A DNA stretch of 60,377 bases. It comes from Bacteroides sp. GTDB lineage: Bacteria > Bacillota > Clostridia > Oscillospirales > Ruminococcaceae. The DNA lies in the NCBI GenBank assembly GCA_023663265.1, contig JAMPHV010000007.1:1-60377 (forward strand). Reading direction: 5' to 3'. Of this stretch, positions 26,142-34,702 are shown piece after piece (position 1 is the first letter of the stretch; every line of letters starts with the position of its first letter). The notes beneath the pieces are model-generated. The model did no database searches and was not told the DNA's origin. It saw only the letters and a list, made by a program, of their open reading frames with translations. The translations under genes and the position numbers were made by a program.

Positions 26142-26209
26142 GTTTTTTTGTTTCTTTTGTTGATTTTTTATCGGTTTTGCGGGTTACTTGAATAAAAATC
26201 GTAAATTTA

Positions 26210-26239
26210 TTGACATAAAGCCTATTTTTATAGTATAAT
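26210..26239 (+). promoter_or_regulatory. Promoter of der-plsY-gpsA
   Basis: Perfect TTGACA (26210-26215) and perfect TATAAT (26234-26239) with an 18-base spacer, about 45 bases before der. Confidence 0.8.
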
Positions 26240-26283
26240 ATAAGCGGTCCATTAAAAAAGGAAAACGGGAAACGGAATATAAA

Positions 26284-27603
26284 ATGAGATTAGTAGCGAT
26301 AGTGGGGCGCCCCAATGTGGGCAAGTCCACTCTTTTTAACAAAATAATAGGCAGGCGCATGAGCATAGTGGACGACACTCCCGGCGTGACCCGCGACAGG
26401 ATATACGCCAAGGGCGAGTGGCTGGACCGCGAATTTATGCTTGTTGACACAGGCGGCATCGAGCCTGAAAGCAAGGACGTTATTCTTTCTCAGATGAGGG
26501 AGCAGGCGCAGCTTGCCATAGAAAGCGCGGACGCGATCATTTTTGTGGCGGATATAAAAACCGGAATGACCGCCGCCGATCAGAGCGTAGCTCAGATGCT
26601 TCAAAAAAGCGGAAAGCCCGTTGTGCTGTGCGTCAACAAGTGCGACAGCTTGGGCGAAGCTCCGCCCGAAATATACGAATTTTACAATTTGGGCTTGGGC
26701 GATCCTGTTGCGGTCTCCTCCGTGCACGGACATGGGACGGGCGATCTGTTGGACGCGGTTTTTGAAAAAATGCCCGACGCTCCCGAAGAGGACGGGGACG
26801 ACGATACGGTAAAGGTGGCGGTCATAGGAAAGCCCAACGCGGGAAAATCCTCTCTTGTAAACAAGATCGCGGGGGAAAACAGGGTCATAGTCTCGGATAA
26901 GGCGGGTACCACAAGAGACGCGGTAGACACGGAGGTGACCCGCGGCGGAAAAAAATACCTGCTGATAGATACGGCGGGGATACGGAGAAAGTCAAAGGTC
27001 AGCGACAACGTTGAAAAATACAGCGTTTTAAGAGCCTATATGGCGGTGGACAGAGCGGACGTATGCGTTATAATGATCGACGCCGCCGAGGGCTTCACCG
27101 AGCAGGACAGCAAGATAGCGGGCTACGCCCACGAGCAGGGCAAGGCGAGCGTTGTGGCGATAAACAAATGGGACCTTATCGAAAAGGACGGTAAGACCAT
27201 GCAGGAATTTACAAAAAAGTTAGAGGTCGATTTCAGCTTTATGTCCTACGCCCCCTTTGTGTTTATTTCCGCAAAAACGGGTCAGCGCATCGACAAGCTG
27301 TTCAGTCTGATAGACTACACCGTTGAGCAGAACGCAAGACGTATTTCCACAGGCAGGCTGAACGAGCTGCTGAGCTATGCCGCCGCAAGGGTACAGCCGC
27401 CGTCGGACAAGGGCAGAAGGCTCAAGGTCTACTACCTGACCCAGCCCTCGGTCAAGCCGCCCACCTTTGTTTGCTTCTGTAACAGAAAGGACCTTTTTCA
27501 TTTTTCTTATCAAAGATATATCGAAAATCAGATACGCGAGGCTTTCGGGCTCGACGGAACGCCGATAAGGTTTATTGTCCGAGAGCGCGGGGAAAACACT
27601 TAA
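26284..27603 (+). CDS. der: GTPase Der (EngA), ribosome assembly
   Basis: An essential GTPase for assembly of the large ribosomal subunit. It has 439 residues, the normal length. It carries the diagnostic tandem G domains. G domain 1 has GRPNVGKST, DTGG and NKCD. G domain 2 (from about residue 178) has GKPNAGKSS, DTAG and NKWD. The C-terminal KH-like domain ends with FCNRKDLFHFSYQRYIENQIR, typical of the family. It shares the plus-strand unit with plsY and gpsA, a common Firmicute order. Confidence 0.97.
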   Translation: MRLVAIVGRPNVGKSTLFNKIIGRRMSIVDDTPGVTRDRIYAKGEWLDREFMLVDTGGIEPESKDVILSQMREQAQLAIESADAIIFVADIKTGMTAADQSVAQMLQKSGKPVVLCVNKCDSLGEAPPEIYEFYNLGLGDPVAVSSVHGHGTGDLLDAVFEKMPDAPEEDGDDDTVKVAVIGKPNAGKSSLVNKIAGENRVIVSDKAGTTRDAVDTEVTRGGKKYLLIDTAGIRRKSKVSDNVEKYSVLRAYMAVDRADVCVIMIDAAEGFTEQDSKIAGYAHEQGKASVVAINKWDLIEKDGKTMQEFTKKLEVDFSFMSYAPFVFISAKTGQRIDKLFSLIDYTVEQNARRISTGRLNELLSYAAARVQPPSDKGRRLKVYYLTQPSVKPPTFVCFCNRKDLFHFSYQRYIENQIREAFGLDGTPIRFIVRERGENT

Positions 27604-27626
27604 ACAGAAAGACAAGAGGAAACGGT

Positions 27627-28286
27627 ATGTTGATCATATGCTTTGTTATCACAGCTGTGCTGCCGTATCTGCTGTGCGGCATAAACAGCGCGATAATAGT
27701 AACAAAAATAAAGAGCGGCGAGGATATACGAAATCTCGGAAGCGGCAACGCGGGGCTTACCAACACACTGCGCACTCAGGGAAAGGCTGCGGCGCTGTTC
27801 GTGCTGATAGGCGACGTGGCGAAGGGCGTGCTGTCGGTGATCTTCGTGGGGCTCGGCTTTAAGCTGCTGGCGGGAATAGACCCGTGGGCGGCGGGCAGTC
27901 AATACGAATGGGTCTTGTACGCCTCGGGAGCCTTCGCCATTTTGGGGCACGTTTTTCCGATATACTACGGCTTTAAGGGCGGAAAGGGCGTTTTGGTAAC
28001 GGTGGCGGTGCTGCTTGCGATAGACTGGATACCCGCGGTGATACTGTTGGGTATTTTCGGGCTGATAGTCGCGGTATCAAAATACGTTTCCTTGGGAAGC
28101 TGCATTGCTGCTGTATTATACCCGTTTACCGTGCTTATATTCGGCATTATGGAAAAGAGCCCCTGTTATTGGGGAAGCTTCGCTTGCAGCGCGCTGATCG
28201 CTTTTTTAATAGTGTTTATGCACCGCGAGAATATAAAAAGACTGGCTGATCACACCGAAAAGAAGCTCGGACAAAAGAATACATAA
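27627..28286 (+). CDS. plsY: Acyl-phosphate:glycerol-3-phosphate acyltransferase PlsY
   Basis: Membrane enzyme that transfers the acyl group from acyl phosphate to glycerol 3-phosphate, the first committed step of phospholipid synthesis. It has 219 residues with five to six hydrophobic helices. The family's three loops are visible: GSGNAGLTNTLRTQGK, the glycine-rich GFKGGKGVLV, and a C-terminal HREN loop (FMHRENIKRL). The weak AGAGGAAACG site lies before ATG. It is 23 bp after der and 18 bp before gpsA, the gene for the enzyme that makes its glycerol 3-phosphate substrate. Confidence 0.95.
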   Translation: MLIICFVITAVLPYLLCGINSAIIVTKIKSGEDIRNLGSGNAGLTNTLRTQGKAAALFVLIGDVAKGVLSVIFVGLGFKLLAGIDPWAAGSQYEWVLYASGAFAILGHVFPIYYGFKGGKGVLVTVAVLLAIDWIPAVILLGIFGLIVAVSKYVSLGSCIAAVLYPFTVLIFGIMEKSPCYWGSFACSALIAFLIVFMHRENIKRLADHTEKKLGQKNT

Positions 28287-28304
28287 ATCAAAGGAAGCAA
28301 AAAA

Positions 28305-29306
28305 ATGGCAAATATAACCGTATTGGGCTGCGGCTTCGGCACCGCGCTGGCTGTAATGCTGAACTCCTGCGGTCACAAGGTGACCGCCTGGTCGAAATAT
28401 CCCGAGGAGATCGATACTATTTTAAGGGACAGGGAACAGAAAAAGCTTTTGCCCGGGGTAAAAATACCCGAAAGCATAACCTTTACCGCCGATCCCTCCT
28501 GCGTCGGAGGAGCCGACATTATAATAGTCGCTATCCCATCGACCTTTGTAAGAGACGGCATTTCGAGGGTCAAGCCCTACGTTTCACGCGGCAGCGTAAT
28601 TCTGAACGTGGGAAAGGGCTTGGAGGAAAACACCTACAACAGGCTTTCGCAGGTCATTTCCGAGGAAATACCGGGCAATCCCGTGGTGGTAATGGCGGGA
28701 CCGTGTCATGCCGAGGAGGTGGGACGCGGGGTCCCCACTACCGTTGTGGTGGCAAGCGATTACCCCGACAAGGCGGAATATGTTCAGCAAACGCTGATGA
28801 ACTCCAATTTTAGGATATATGTAAACGAGGACGTTATCGGCTGCGAGATGGCTCCCGCGCTCAAAAACCCGATCGCTCTGTGCTGCGGCATAGTGGAGGG
28901 AATGGGACTGGGCGACAACACCCTCGCCGCGCTTATGACCCGCGGACTTACCGAGATCACGAGGCTCGGAGCAGCCATGGGCGCAAAATGGGAGACCTTT
29001 ACGGGGCTCGCGGGAGTGGGCGACCTTGTGGTGACCTGCACCTCCGTACATTCCCGCAATCATCGGGCGGGAATACTTATCGGAAAGGGCACCGCTGTTG
29101 ATGAAGCGATCAAGCAGGTCGGAACGGTGGAGGGCTATAACTGCTGCAAGATCGTTCACTCGCTGGCGCAGGTCAAGGGCGTGCCTATGCCTATCATAGA
29201 CCGTCTTTACAACGTTTGCTTTATGGGAGAAAGCCCGAAGGAAAGCGTGGAAAGCCTTATGAACCGCCCCAAAAAGAACGAAAGGGAGCAGTTTTGGAAT
29301 AATTGA
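28305..29306 (+). CDS. gpsA: Glycerol-3-phosphate dehydrogenase [NAD(P)+]
   Basis: Reduces dihydroxyacetone phosphate to glycerol 3-phosphate for phospholipids; 333 residues. The N-terminal Rossmann motif reads GCGFGTAL, and VAIPSTFVR follows. The catalytic region contains MAGPCHAEEVGRGVPT, a lysine in PALKNPIALCCGIVEGMGLGDN, and the substrate-binding SRNHRAG. It ends in a strong bidirectional terminator. Acting just before PlsY, it matches its neighbour functionally. Confidence 0.96.
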   Translation: MANITVLGCGFGTALAVMLNSCGHKVTAWSKYPEEIDTILRDREQKKLLPGVKIPESITFTADPSCVGGADIIIVAIPSTFVRDGISRVKPYVSRGSVILNVGKGLEENTYNRLSQVISEEIPGNPVVVMAGPCHAEEVGRGVPTTVVVASDYPDKAEYVQQTLMNSNFRIYVNEDVIGCEMAPALKNPIALCCGIVEGMGLGDNTLAALMTRGLTEITRLGAAMGAKWETFTGLAGVGDLVVTCTSVHSRNHRAGILIGKGTAVDEAIKQVGTVEGYNCCKIVHSLAQVKGVPMPIIDRLYNVCFMGESPKESVESLMNRPKKNEREQFWNN

Positions 29307-29315
29307 GAGATTATA

Positions 29316-29362
29316 AAAATAACCGTTTAAAAGCGGGTTATCCGCTTTTAAACGGTTATTTT
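29316..29362. terminator. Bidirectional terminator between gpsA and nrdD
   Basis: A perfect 21-bp stem (29316-29336 and 29342-29362) with a 5-base loop and A/T-rich ends lies between the convergent genes and serves both strands. Confidence 0.92.
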
Positions 29363-29370
29363 ATCAGCTG

Positions 29371-31629
29371 TTATTCCTTTATCCTCTTGACTCTCTCCCT
29401 GTCTACCGCATGCTCTTCCTCTCTTCGTCCGCACTTGGGGCAGATATCGCCGATGATTCCCGTATAGCCGCAGATGGAGTCGCGGTCTACGGGGTGATTT
29501 ATGGAGCCGTAGCCTATTCCGTTTTCTTTCATGCAGCGTATGACCTGCTCGAACGCTTCAAGATTGCCCAAGGGGTCGCCGTCCAGCTCGATATAGCTGA
29601 TATGCCCTGCGTTGGTCAGCGCGTGGTAGGGGGCTTCGAGCTTTATTTTGCTGAATGCGTCTATATTGAAGTAAACGGGGATATGGAAGGAATTGGTATA
29701 ATATTCCCTGTCGGTAATGCCCTTTATCTCGCCGAAGCGCTTTTGATCCTTTCTGATAAAGGTGCCCGAAAGCCCCTCGGCGGGGGTGGCAAGGAGAGAG
29801 AAATTCATTCCCGTTTTTTGGCTTTCCTCGTCCATGCGCTGTCTCATTCTGCCGATTATCCTTAAGCCCAGCTCCTGCGCTTCCTTGCTTTCGCCGTGGT
29901 GAACGCCGATAAGAGCTTTAAGACATTCGGCAAGCCCGATAAAGCCCATGGAGAGGGTCCCGTGCTTCAGTATCTCGCCTATGCTGTCGTCGGTGCCTAA
30001 CCTGTCGGAATCTATCCATACGCCCTGTCCCATAAGGAAAGGATAGTTGCGTACCTTTTTCTGAGCCTGTATCTTATAGCGGTATTTGAGCTGGTCTATC
30101 ACAAGGTCCATTTTATCCTCCAGCAGCTCGAAAAACCTTACCACGTCGTGCTCCGCCAATATGCCGAGCCTCGGCAGATTAACGGAGGTGAAGCTTAAAT
30201 TGCCCCTGCCGCAGACGATCTCGCGGGAGGGATCGTAAACGTTGCCTATTACGCGGGTGCGGCAGCCCATATAGGCGATCTCGGTGTTGTAGTCGCCCTT
30301 TTTGTAGTATTGCAGGTTATAGGGCGCGTCGATAAAGGAAAAATTGGGGAACAGGCGCTTTGCGCTGACGCGGCACGCTAATTTGAACAAATTGTAGTTG
30401 GGGTCTCCCTCGTTGTAGTTTACCCCCTCCTTTACCTTAAAAATGTGGATAGGGAAAATGGGTGTCTCGCCGTTTCCGAGCCCCGCCTCCTCTGCAAGGA
30501 GAATGTTTTTGATGACCATTTGCCCCTCTATGGAGGTGTCGGTGCCGTAGTTTATGGAGCTGAACGGCGTCTGAGCGCCCGCTCGGCTGTTCATGGTGTT
30601 AAGATTATGCACGAGCGCCTCCATAGCCTGATAGGCGGCTCTGTCCGTTTCCTTGAAGGTCAGCTTTTTTGTATACTCTTGAATGCTTGCGGCAAGCTTT
30701 TCGTCTCCTACTATTTCGGTAAGGCACTCTCTTTCCCTTGCGCAAAAGCCGTGCTCGTCCGCAAGTGTGGGGAAAACGCCCTCGGCTGCAAGCCTGTCCA
30801 TATAGGAATTTACAGCTTTTTCGATCTCCTCCGGCTCGGTCTTGTTCGTTTTAAAGCCGACGCCGCGGATAATATTCCTTTTGTAAAGCTGCTTGTAGGT
30901 CTTTTTTATGCCCTCCGCCATGGCGTAGTCGAAATTGGGGATAGACTGTCCGCCGTGCTGATCGTTTTGGTTGCTTTGAATGGCGATGCAGGCGAGGGCG
31001 GAATAGCTGCCTATGTTGTTGGGCTCTCTCAAATAGCCGTGACCCGTGGAGAAGCCGTTTTTAAACAGCTTTATCAGATCTATCTGGCAGCAGGTGGTGG
31101 TAAGAGTAAAGAAATCGAGATCGTGGATATGTATATCGCCGTCAATATGCGCCTTGGACTGCTCGGGCGGGAGAACGTACATTTCATTGAACTGCTTTGC
31201 GCCCTCGGAGCCGTACTTAAGCATGGTGCCCATGGCCGTGTCGCCGTCTATATTTGCATTTTCGCGCTTCATATCGCTTTCTATGGCGGGCTTAAAGGTC
31301 AGATCCTCATATATCTTCATAAGCCCCGTGTTCATTTCGCGGATACGGGTCCTGTCGGCGCGGTAAAGGATATATGCCTTGGCTGTTTTCGCATGTCCGT
31401 TTTCCACCAGCACCTTTTCGACGGTGTCCTGTATCTCTTCGACTGTGGGAGGGTTGGCGCTGCTGTAATTGCTCTTTTCCAGCTCCTCGCACACCTTTTC
31501 CGCTAAGTCCTCCGCCGAGGAATAGTCGTTGCCGCCTACCGCTCTCGCCGCCTTGTAAATAGCGTCGGTGATCTTGTCCACACTGAACGGAGCGGTCCTG
31601 CCGTCTCTCTTTTGAATCTTCGTTATCAT
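29371..31629 (-). CDS. nrdD: Anaerobic (class III) ribonucleoside-triphosphate reductase
   Basis: Makes deoxyribonucleotides without oxygen by a glycyl radical mechanism. It has 752 residues. An N-terminal ATP-cone (about 1-95, starting ITKIQKRDGRTAPFS) gives allosteric control. The large reductase barrel follows. The C-terminal tail has CGYTGIIGDICPKCGRR, carrying the radical glycine region and a zinc-binding cysteine pair. The activating enzyme NrdG, usually next door, is not in the window. The promoter carries two NrdR-like boxes. Its presence indicates an anaerobic lifestyle. Confidence 0.96.
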   Translation of the reverse strand: MITKIQKRDGRTAPFSVDKITDAIYKAARAVGGNDYSSAEDLAEKVCEELEKSNYSSANPPTVEEIQDTVEKVLVENGHAKTAKAYILYRADRTRIREMNTGLMKIYEDLTFKPAIESDMKRENANIDGDTAMGTMLKYGSEGAKQFNEMYVLPPEQSKAHIDGDIHIHDLDFFTLTTTCCQIDLIKLFKNGFSTGHGYLREPNNIGSYSALACIAIQSNQNDQHGGQSIPNFDYAMAEGIKKTYKQLYKRNIIRGVGFKTNKTEPEEIEKAVNSYMDRLAAEGVFPTLADEHGFCARERECLTEIVGDEKLAASIQEYTKKLTFKETDRAAYQAMEALVHNLNTMNSRAGAQTPFSSINYGTDTSIEGQMVIKNILLAEEAGLGNGETPIFPIHIFKVKEGVNYNEGDPNYNLFKLACRVSAKRLFPNFSFIDAPYNLQYYKKGDYNTEIAYMGCRTRVIGNVYDPSREIVCGRGNLSFTSVNLPRLGILAEHDVVRFFELLEDKMDLVIDQLKYRYKIQAQKKVRNYPFLMGQGVWIDSDRLGTDDSIGEILKHGTLSMGFIGLAECLKALIGVHHGESKEAQELGLRIIGRMRQRMDEESQKTGMNFSLLATPAEGLSGTFIRKDQKRFGEIKGITDREYYTNSFHIPVYFNIDAFSKIKLEAPYHALTNAGHISYIELDGDPLGNLEAFEQVIRCMKENGIGYGSINHPVDRDSICGYTGIIGDICPKCGRREEEHAVDRERVKRIKE

Positions 31630-31663
31630 TGATAATTCCTTTCGTTAAGCTAAAAACCTGTCT

Positions 31664-31711
31664 TCACAATATCTTGTGTTTTTTTCAATAGCTTTATATA
31701 TTATATTGCGT
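31664..31711 (-). promoter_or_regulatory. Pair of NrdR-box-like sites at the nrdD promoter
   Basis: Two 16-bp elements resemble the NrdR consensus ACACWATATATWGNGT. On the minus strand, 31664-31679 reads ACACAAGATATTGTGA (about 14 of 16) and 31696-31711 reads ACGCAATATAATATAT (about 12 of 16, overlapping the -10). They are exactly 32 bp apart, the usual spacing of paired NrdR boxes. NrdR represses reductase genes when dATP is plentiful. Regulation here is inference. Confidence 0.6.
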
Positions 31712-31728
31712 TTTTTGCCTTTTGTCAA
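31700..31728 (-). promoter_or_regulatory. Promoter of nrdD
   Basis: On the minus strand, TTGACA (31723-31728) and TATAAT (31700-31705), both perfect, are separated by 17 bases. Confidence 0.82.
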
Positions 31729-31806
31729 TATAAAGGGGAGCATATGCGGCGTCTAAATTTGGGACTGTTTTTTGTATAAATTCCACAAAACATTTTATGC
31801 CGGTAT

Positions 31807-31828
31807 TTCTTACGATTTTCTTACAATT
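31807..31828 (+). promoter_or_regulatory. Predicted VanR-type operator upstream of vanR
   Basis: An 11-bp tandem direct repeat, TTCTTACGATT followed at once by TTCTTACAATT (10 of 11 identical), lies 22 bp upstream of the -35 box. An 11-bp period is the hallmark of OmpR/PhoB-family binding sites. The same word occurs inverted upstream of vanW (33754-33764). Confidence 0.6.
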
Positions 31829-31850
31829 GTTTTCGGGAGCTTAAAATTTG

Positions 31851-31879
31851 TTGAAATCGCGGGGGCTTTGTGTTAAAAT
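31851..31879 (+). promoter_or_regulatory. Promoter of the vanR-vanS-like genes
   Basis: TTGAAA (31851-31856) and TAAAAT (31874-31879), 17-base spacer, about 37 bases upstream of the vanR start. Confidence 0.7.
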
Positions 31880-31915
31880 AGAAAACAGAAAAAAAGAAAA
31901 AGCGGGGTCGGTCGA

Positions 31916-32614
31916 ATGAGCGAAACAATACTGATAGTTGACGATGAGAAGGAGATCGCGGACCTTATAGAGGTATATCTGCAAAACGACGGCTATAAGG
32001 TATGCAAATTCTACAGCGGCGCCGAAGCCCTGCGCTTTGCCGAAAACAATCCCGTGGACCTTGCGGTGCTGGACGTGATGCTGCCCGATATCGACGGCTT
32101 TCATATTTGCCGAAAAATAAGGGAAAAATACTATTATCCCATTATTATGCTTACCGCAAAGGTGGAGGACGCGGACAAGATAATGGGGCTCACCATAGGA
32201 GCGGACGATTACATAACAAAGCCCTTTAATCCGCTGGAGGTGACGGCGAGGGTAAAGGCGCAGCTCAGAAGATACGTAAAGTATAACGGCACGGGAGACA
32301 GAGAGGAAACGGTCAGCGAGTTCGATTTCAACGGACTTGTCATAAACAGGGACAACCATAAATGCAGCCTTTACGGAAAGGAGCTGACCCTTACGCCGAT
32401 AGAGTTTTCCGCCCTGTGGTATCTGTGTGAGCACAGGGGCAGGGTGGTGCCCTCAGAGGAGCTGTACGAGGCGGTATGGGGAGAAAAGTACTTAGACAGC
32501 AACAACACGGTCATGGCTCATATCGCAAGGCTGAGGGAAAAAATGGGGGAGCCCTCGAGAAATCCCAAGTTCATAAAAACCGTTTGGGGAGTGGGGTATA
32601 CAATTGAAAAATAA
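31916..32614 (+). CDS. vanR: VanR-like OmpR-family response regulator
   Basis: A 232-residue two-component regulator. The receiver domain (1-120) has the acidic pocket VDDEKE, phospho-acceptor Asp in VLDVMLPDIDGFH, and lysine in ITKPFNPLEV. A winged-helix DNA-binding domain (about 132-230) follows, with LTPIEFSALWYL and the recognition helix region NNTVMAHIARLREK. The protein closely resembles VanR of VanG-type clusters as I remember it. It overlaps the sensor kinase gene by 11 bp. Its likely targets are its own promoter and the vanW promoter, both of which carry matching 11-bp repeats. Confidence 0.9.
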   Translation: MSETILIVDDEKEIADLIEVYLQNDGYKVCKFYSGAEALRFAENNPVDLAVLDVMLPDIDGFHICRKIREKYYYPIIMLTAKVEDADKIMGLTIGADDYITKPFNPLEVTARVKAQLRRYVKYNGTGDREETVSEFDFNGLVINRDNHKCSLYGKELTLTPIEFSALWYLCEHRGRVVPSEELYEAVWGEKYLDSNNTVMAHIARLREKMGEPSRNPKFIKTVWGVGYTIEK

Positions 32615-33755
32615 AAAGGAAAAAAAGGGCTTCGCGGAGTTTGAAAGAAAGCTTGCGCTCCGATTTTTCATATATTCCGCCGTCGGCTCCGCGGCAGCGC
32701 TGAGCTCTTCGTTTTTCATCTATTATCTGCTGCGCGGGTATTTCGGCAATTTTTTCGCGGATACGGTCTCGAATATCTTCGGCATAGATTACTGGAGCGC
32801 CGTGGAGATATATCATCGGATCAGGGAATGGGATTTTCTGTACTATGTAATATTGGTATTTATCGTAATAACCGTCAGCTTTAAACGGTGCATAAGGCGG
32901 TACGACGCGTATTTCACCGACGTTGTGAGCCGCAGCTTCAATCTTTTGCTCCGCGACAATTACAGCGAGGCGGACTTTCCCGAGGAAATGGAAGCGATAA
33001 AGGACAGCTTCAACTCGGTGAAGCGCACCCTTGAAAGAAGAACCCTTGACGCAAAGCTCTCGGAGCAGAGAAAAAACGACCTTATCGTTTATTTGGCGCA
33101 CGACCTGAAAACCCCCTTGACCTCCGTTATAGGATATCTTACCCTTCTCAGAGACGAGCCGGGGATATCGGAGGAGCTTCGGGAAAAATATCTCGGTATC
33201 TCTCTTGACAAGGCGCAAAGATTAGAGGACTTGATAAACGAGTTTTTCGAGATAACAAGGTTCAATCTCACGGACATAGAGCTGTCATACAGCAGCGTTA
33301 ATTTAACAAGGCTCCTCGAGCAGTCGGCGTTCGAGTTTCAGCCCATGCTTGCCGAAAAAAATCTTTCCTACAAGCTTAACGCCGCGGAGAACATAACGGT
33401 AAAATGCGACGCGGACAAGCTTCAGAGGGTTTTCGACAACCTGCTGCGCAACGCGGTGTTTTACAGCTATGAGAACACCGCTATAGATATAAACGCATGC
33501 CGAAACGGGGACTCGGTCACGGTAAGCATAACCAACCGAGGCGGAACCATTCCGCCCGAAAAACTGGAACGGCTGTTTGAACAGTTTTTCCGTTTGGACA
33601 GCTCCCGCGGTACCAATAAGGGCGGCGCGGGTCTGGGTCTTGCCATAGCCAAAAAGATCGTCGAGCTTCACGGCGGCAGCATTAAAGCAAGCAGCGAGGA
33701 CGAAACGATAGAGTTTACCGTTACCGTTCCCGACAGCATTAAATCTGTCAGATAA
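32604..33755 (+). CDS. vanS: VanS-like membrane sensor histidine kinase
   Basis: A 383-residue kinase starting at TTG 32604 (MKNKKEKKG), overlapping the vanR end. Two membrane helices, about residues 20-45 and 70-92, bracket a short extracellular loop of about 30 residues. A HAMP-like linker leads to the HisKA domain with the active histidine in [17 protein letters not shown]. The ATPase domain has [10 protein letters not shown] and [13 protein letters not shown]. In VanG-type clusters VanS senses glycopeptides or wall damage and phosphorylates VanR; that role is inferred from the neighbours. The stop codon overlaps the predicted operator for vanW. Confidence 0.88.
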   Translation: MKNKKEKKGFAEFERKLALRFFIYSAVGSAAALSSSFFIYYLLRGYFGNFFADTVSNIFGIDYWSAVEIYHRIREWDFLYYVILVFIVITVSFKRCIRRYDAYFTDVVSRSFNLLLRDNYSEADFPEEMEAIKDSFNSVKRTLERRTLDAKLSEQRKNDLIVYLAHDLKTPLTSVIGYLTLLRDEPGISEELREKYLGISLDKAQRLEDLINEFFEITRFNLTDIELSYSSVNLTRLLEQSAFEFQPMLAEKNLSYKLNAAENITVKCDADKLQRVFDNLLRNAVFYSYENTAIDINACRNGDSVTVSITNRGGTIPPEKLERLFEQFFRLDSSRGTNKGGAGLGLAIAKKIVELHGGSIKASSEDETIEFTVTVPDSIKSVR

Positions 33756-33833
33756 TCGTAAGAATTTTTAAAGAAAAAATTCGGTTTTTCTTTCGGAATA
33801 ACAAATAAATAACGCTTTCTTTTGTGGTAGAAT
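33754..33833 (+). promoter_or_regulatory. Predicted VanR-controlled promoter of vanW-vanG-vanXY-vanT
   Basis: AATCGTAAGAA (33754-33764) is the exact reverse complement of the first vanR-upstream repeat. A weaker second unit, TTTTTAAAGAA, follows directly at 33765-33775 (11-bp period). A -10-like TAGAAT stands at 33828-33833, but no -35 box is visible at the right distance, as expected for an activator-dependent promoter. Confidence 0.5.
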
Positions 33834-33884
33834 GTGATCACCGCAAAACGAAAGCGTTATATTTTTTTGGAAGGTTTACGGATC

Positions 33885-34699
33885 ATGGCAAGAAAAAGAT
33901 TGACTCAGATATTTCCTTTTCTGCTCCCGCTGCGCCTGTGGCAGAGAAAAAAATGCTTTTATTTTAAGATGAGGACGGACGGGGTACGCCGCGCGGAGAG
34001 CATTTTCCCCGACGTTCTGCCCTATGAGCTTTACGAATACTCCTGCTGTATGATAAATCGGAAAAGCGGCTTCGATATACGGTATCAGTACAACAAGGCG
34101 CACAATCTCAGACTGGCAGGAGGGAAAATAGACCATATCCTGATAAGACCCGGGGAGACCTTTTCCTTTTGGTGGGCGGCAAGGGACGCGGATAAGAAGA
34201 TACCCTACAGAGACGGGCTGACGGGAAAATACGGGGCGCCTACGGCGGCGGACTGTGTCAGCTAAGCAATCTGCTGTTTTGGCTGTTTCTGCACACCCCG
34301 TTAAAGATAACGGAAAGGCATCCGCATACGGTAGAAGCCTTTCCCTCCGCTTCGGAGGAGCTTCCCTGCGGTACGGACGCCACGGTCCACGAGGGCTGGC
34401 TCGATCTTCAAGCGTATAACGGCACCGACAGCACCTTTCAGATAATTATCGATTTCGACGATCGGGAGCGGATAAGAGGGCGCATACTTTCGGACGGCGA
34501 GCAGGAGCTTGAATACAGCGTTTTCAACAAGGAAAAGAGTTACGTTAAAAAAGACGGGAGGTTACTTTTGGAATGTACCGTGGATCGGACCGAGACAAAC
34601 AAAAAAAGCGGGGAAAGCAAAGTAAGCCGTCTTTACAGAAACGTATGCGAAATCACTTACCCTGTTCCCGAGAATATATTTGTAAAAGGAGAAGCTTAA
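33885..34699 (+). pseudogene. vanW: VanW-like gene interrupted by a frameshift
   Basis: VanW proteins accompany VanG- and VanB-type clusters; their function is not established. The 5' part, from ATG 33885 (MARKRLTQIFPFLLPLRLWQ) with GGAAGG upstream, reads in one frame to a stop at 34265. The conserved VanW core GGGLCQLSNLLFWL then continues in the -1 frame from about 34240 to a stop at 34699. Adding one G to the GGGG run at 34232-34235 restores a full protein of about 271 residues, the usual VanW length. This is either a real inactivating deletion or a base-calling error in a G run. The downstream ligase starts 4 bp after the stop. Confidence 0.85.
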
Positions 34700-34702
34700 A
34701 AA

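Noticed and set aside
34225..34265. Programmed -1 frameshifting in vanW
   Set aside because: The shift region has no X-XXY-YYZ slippery heptamer with a clear downstream structure; a one-base loss in a G run is simpler.
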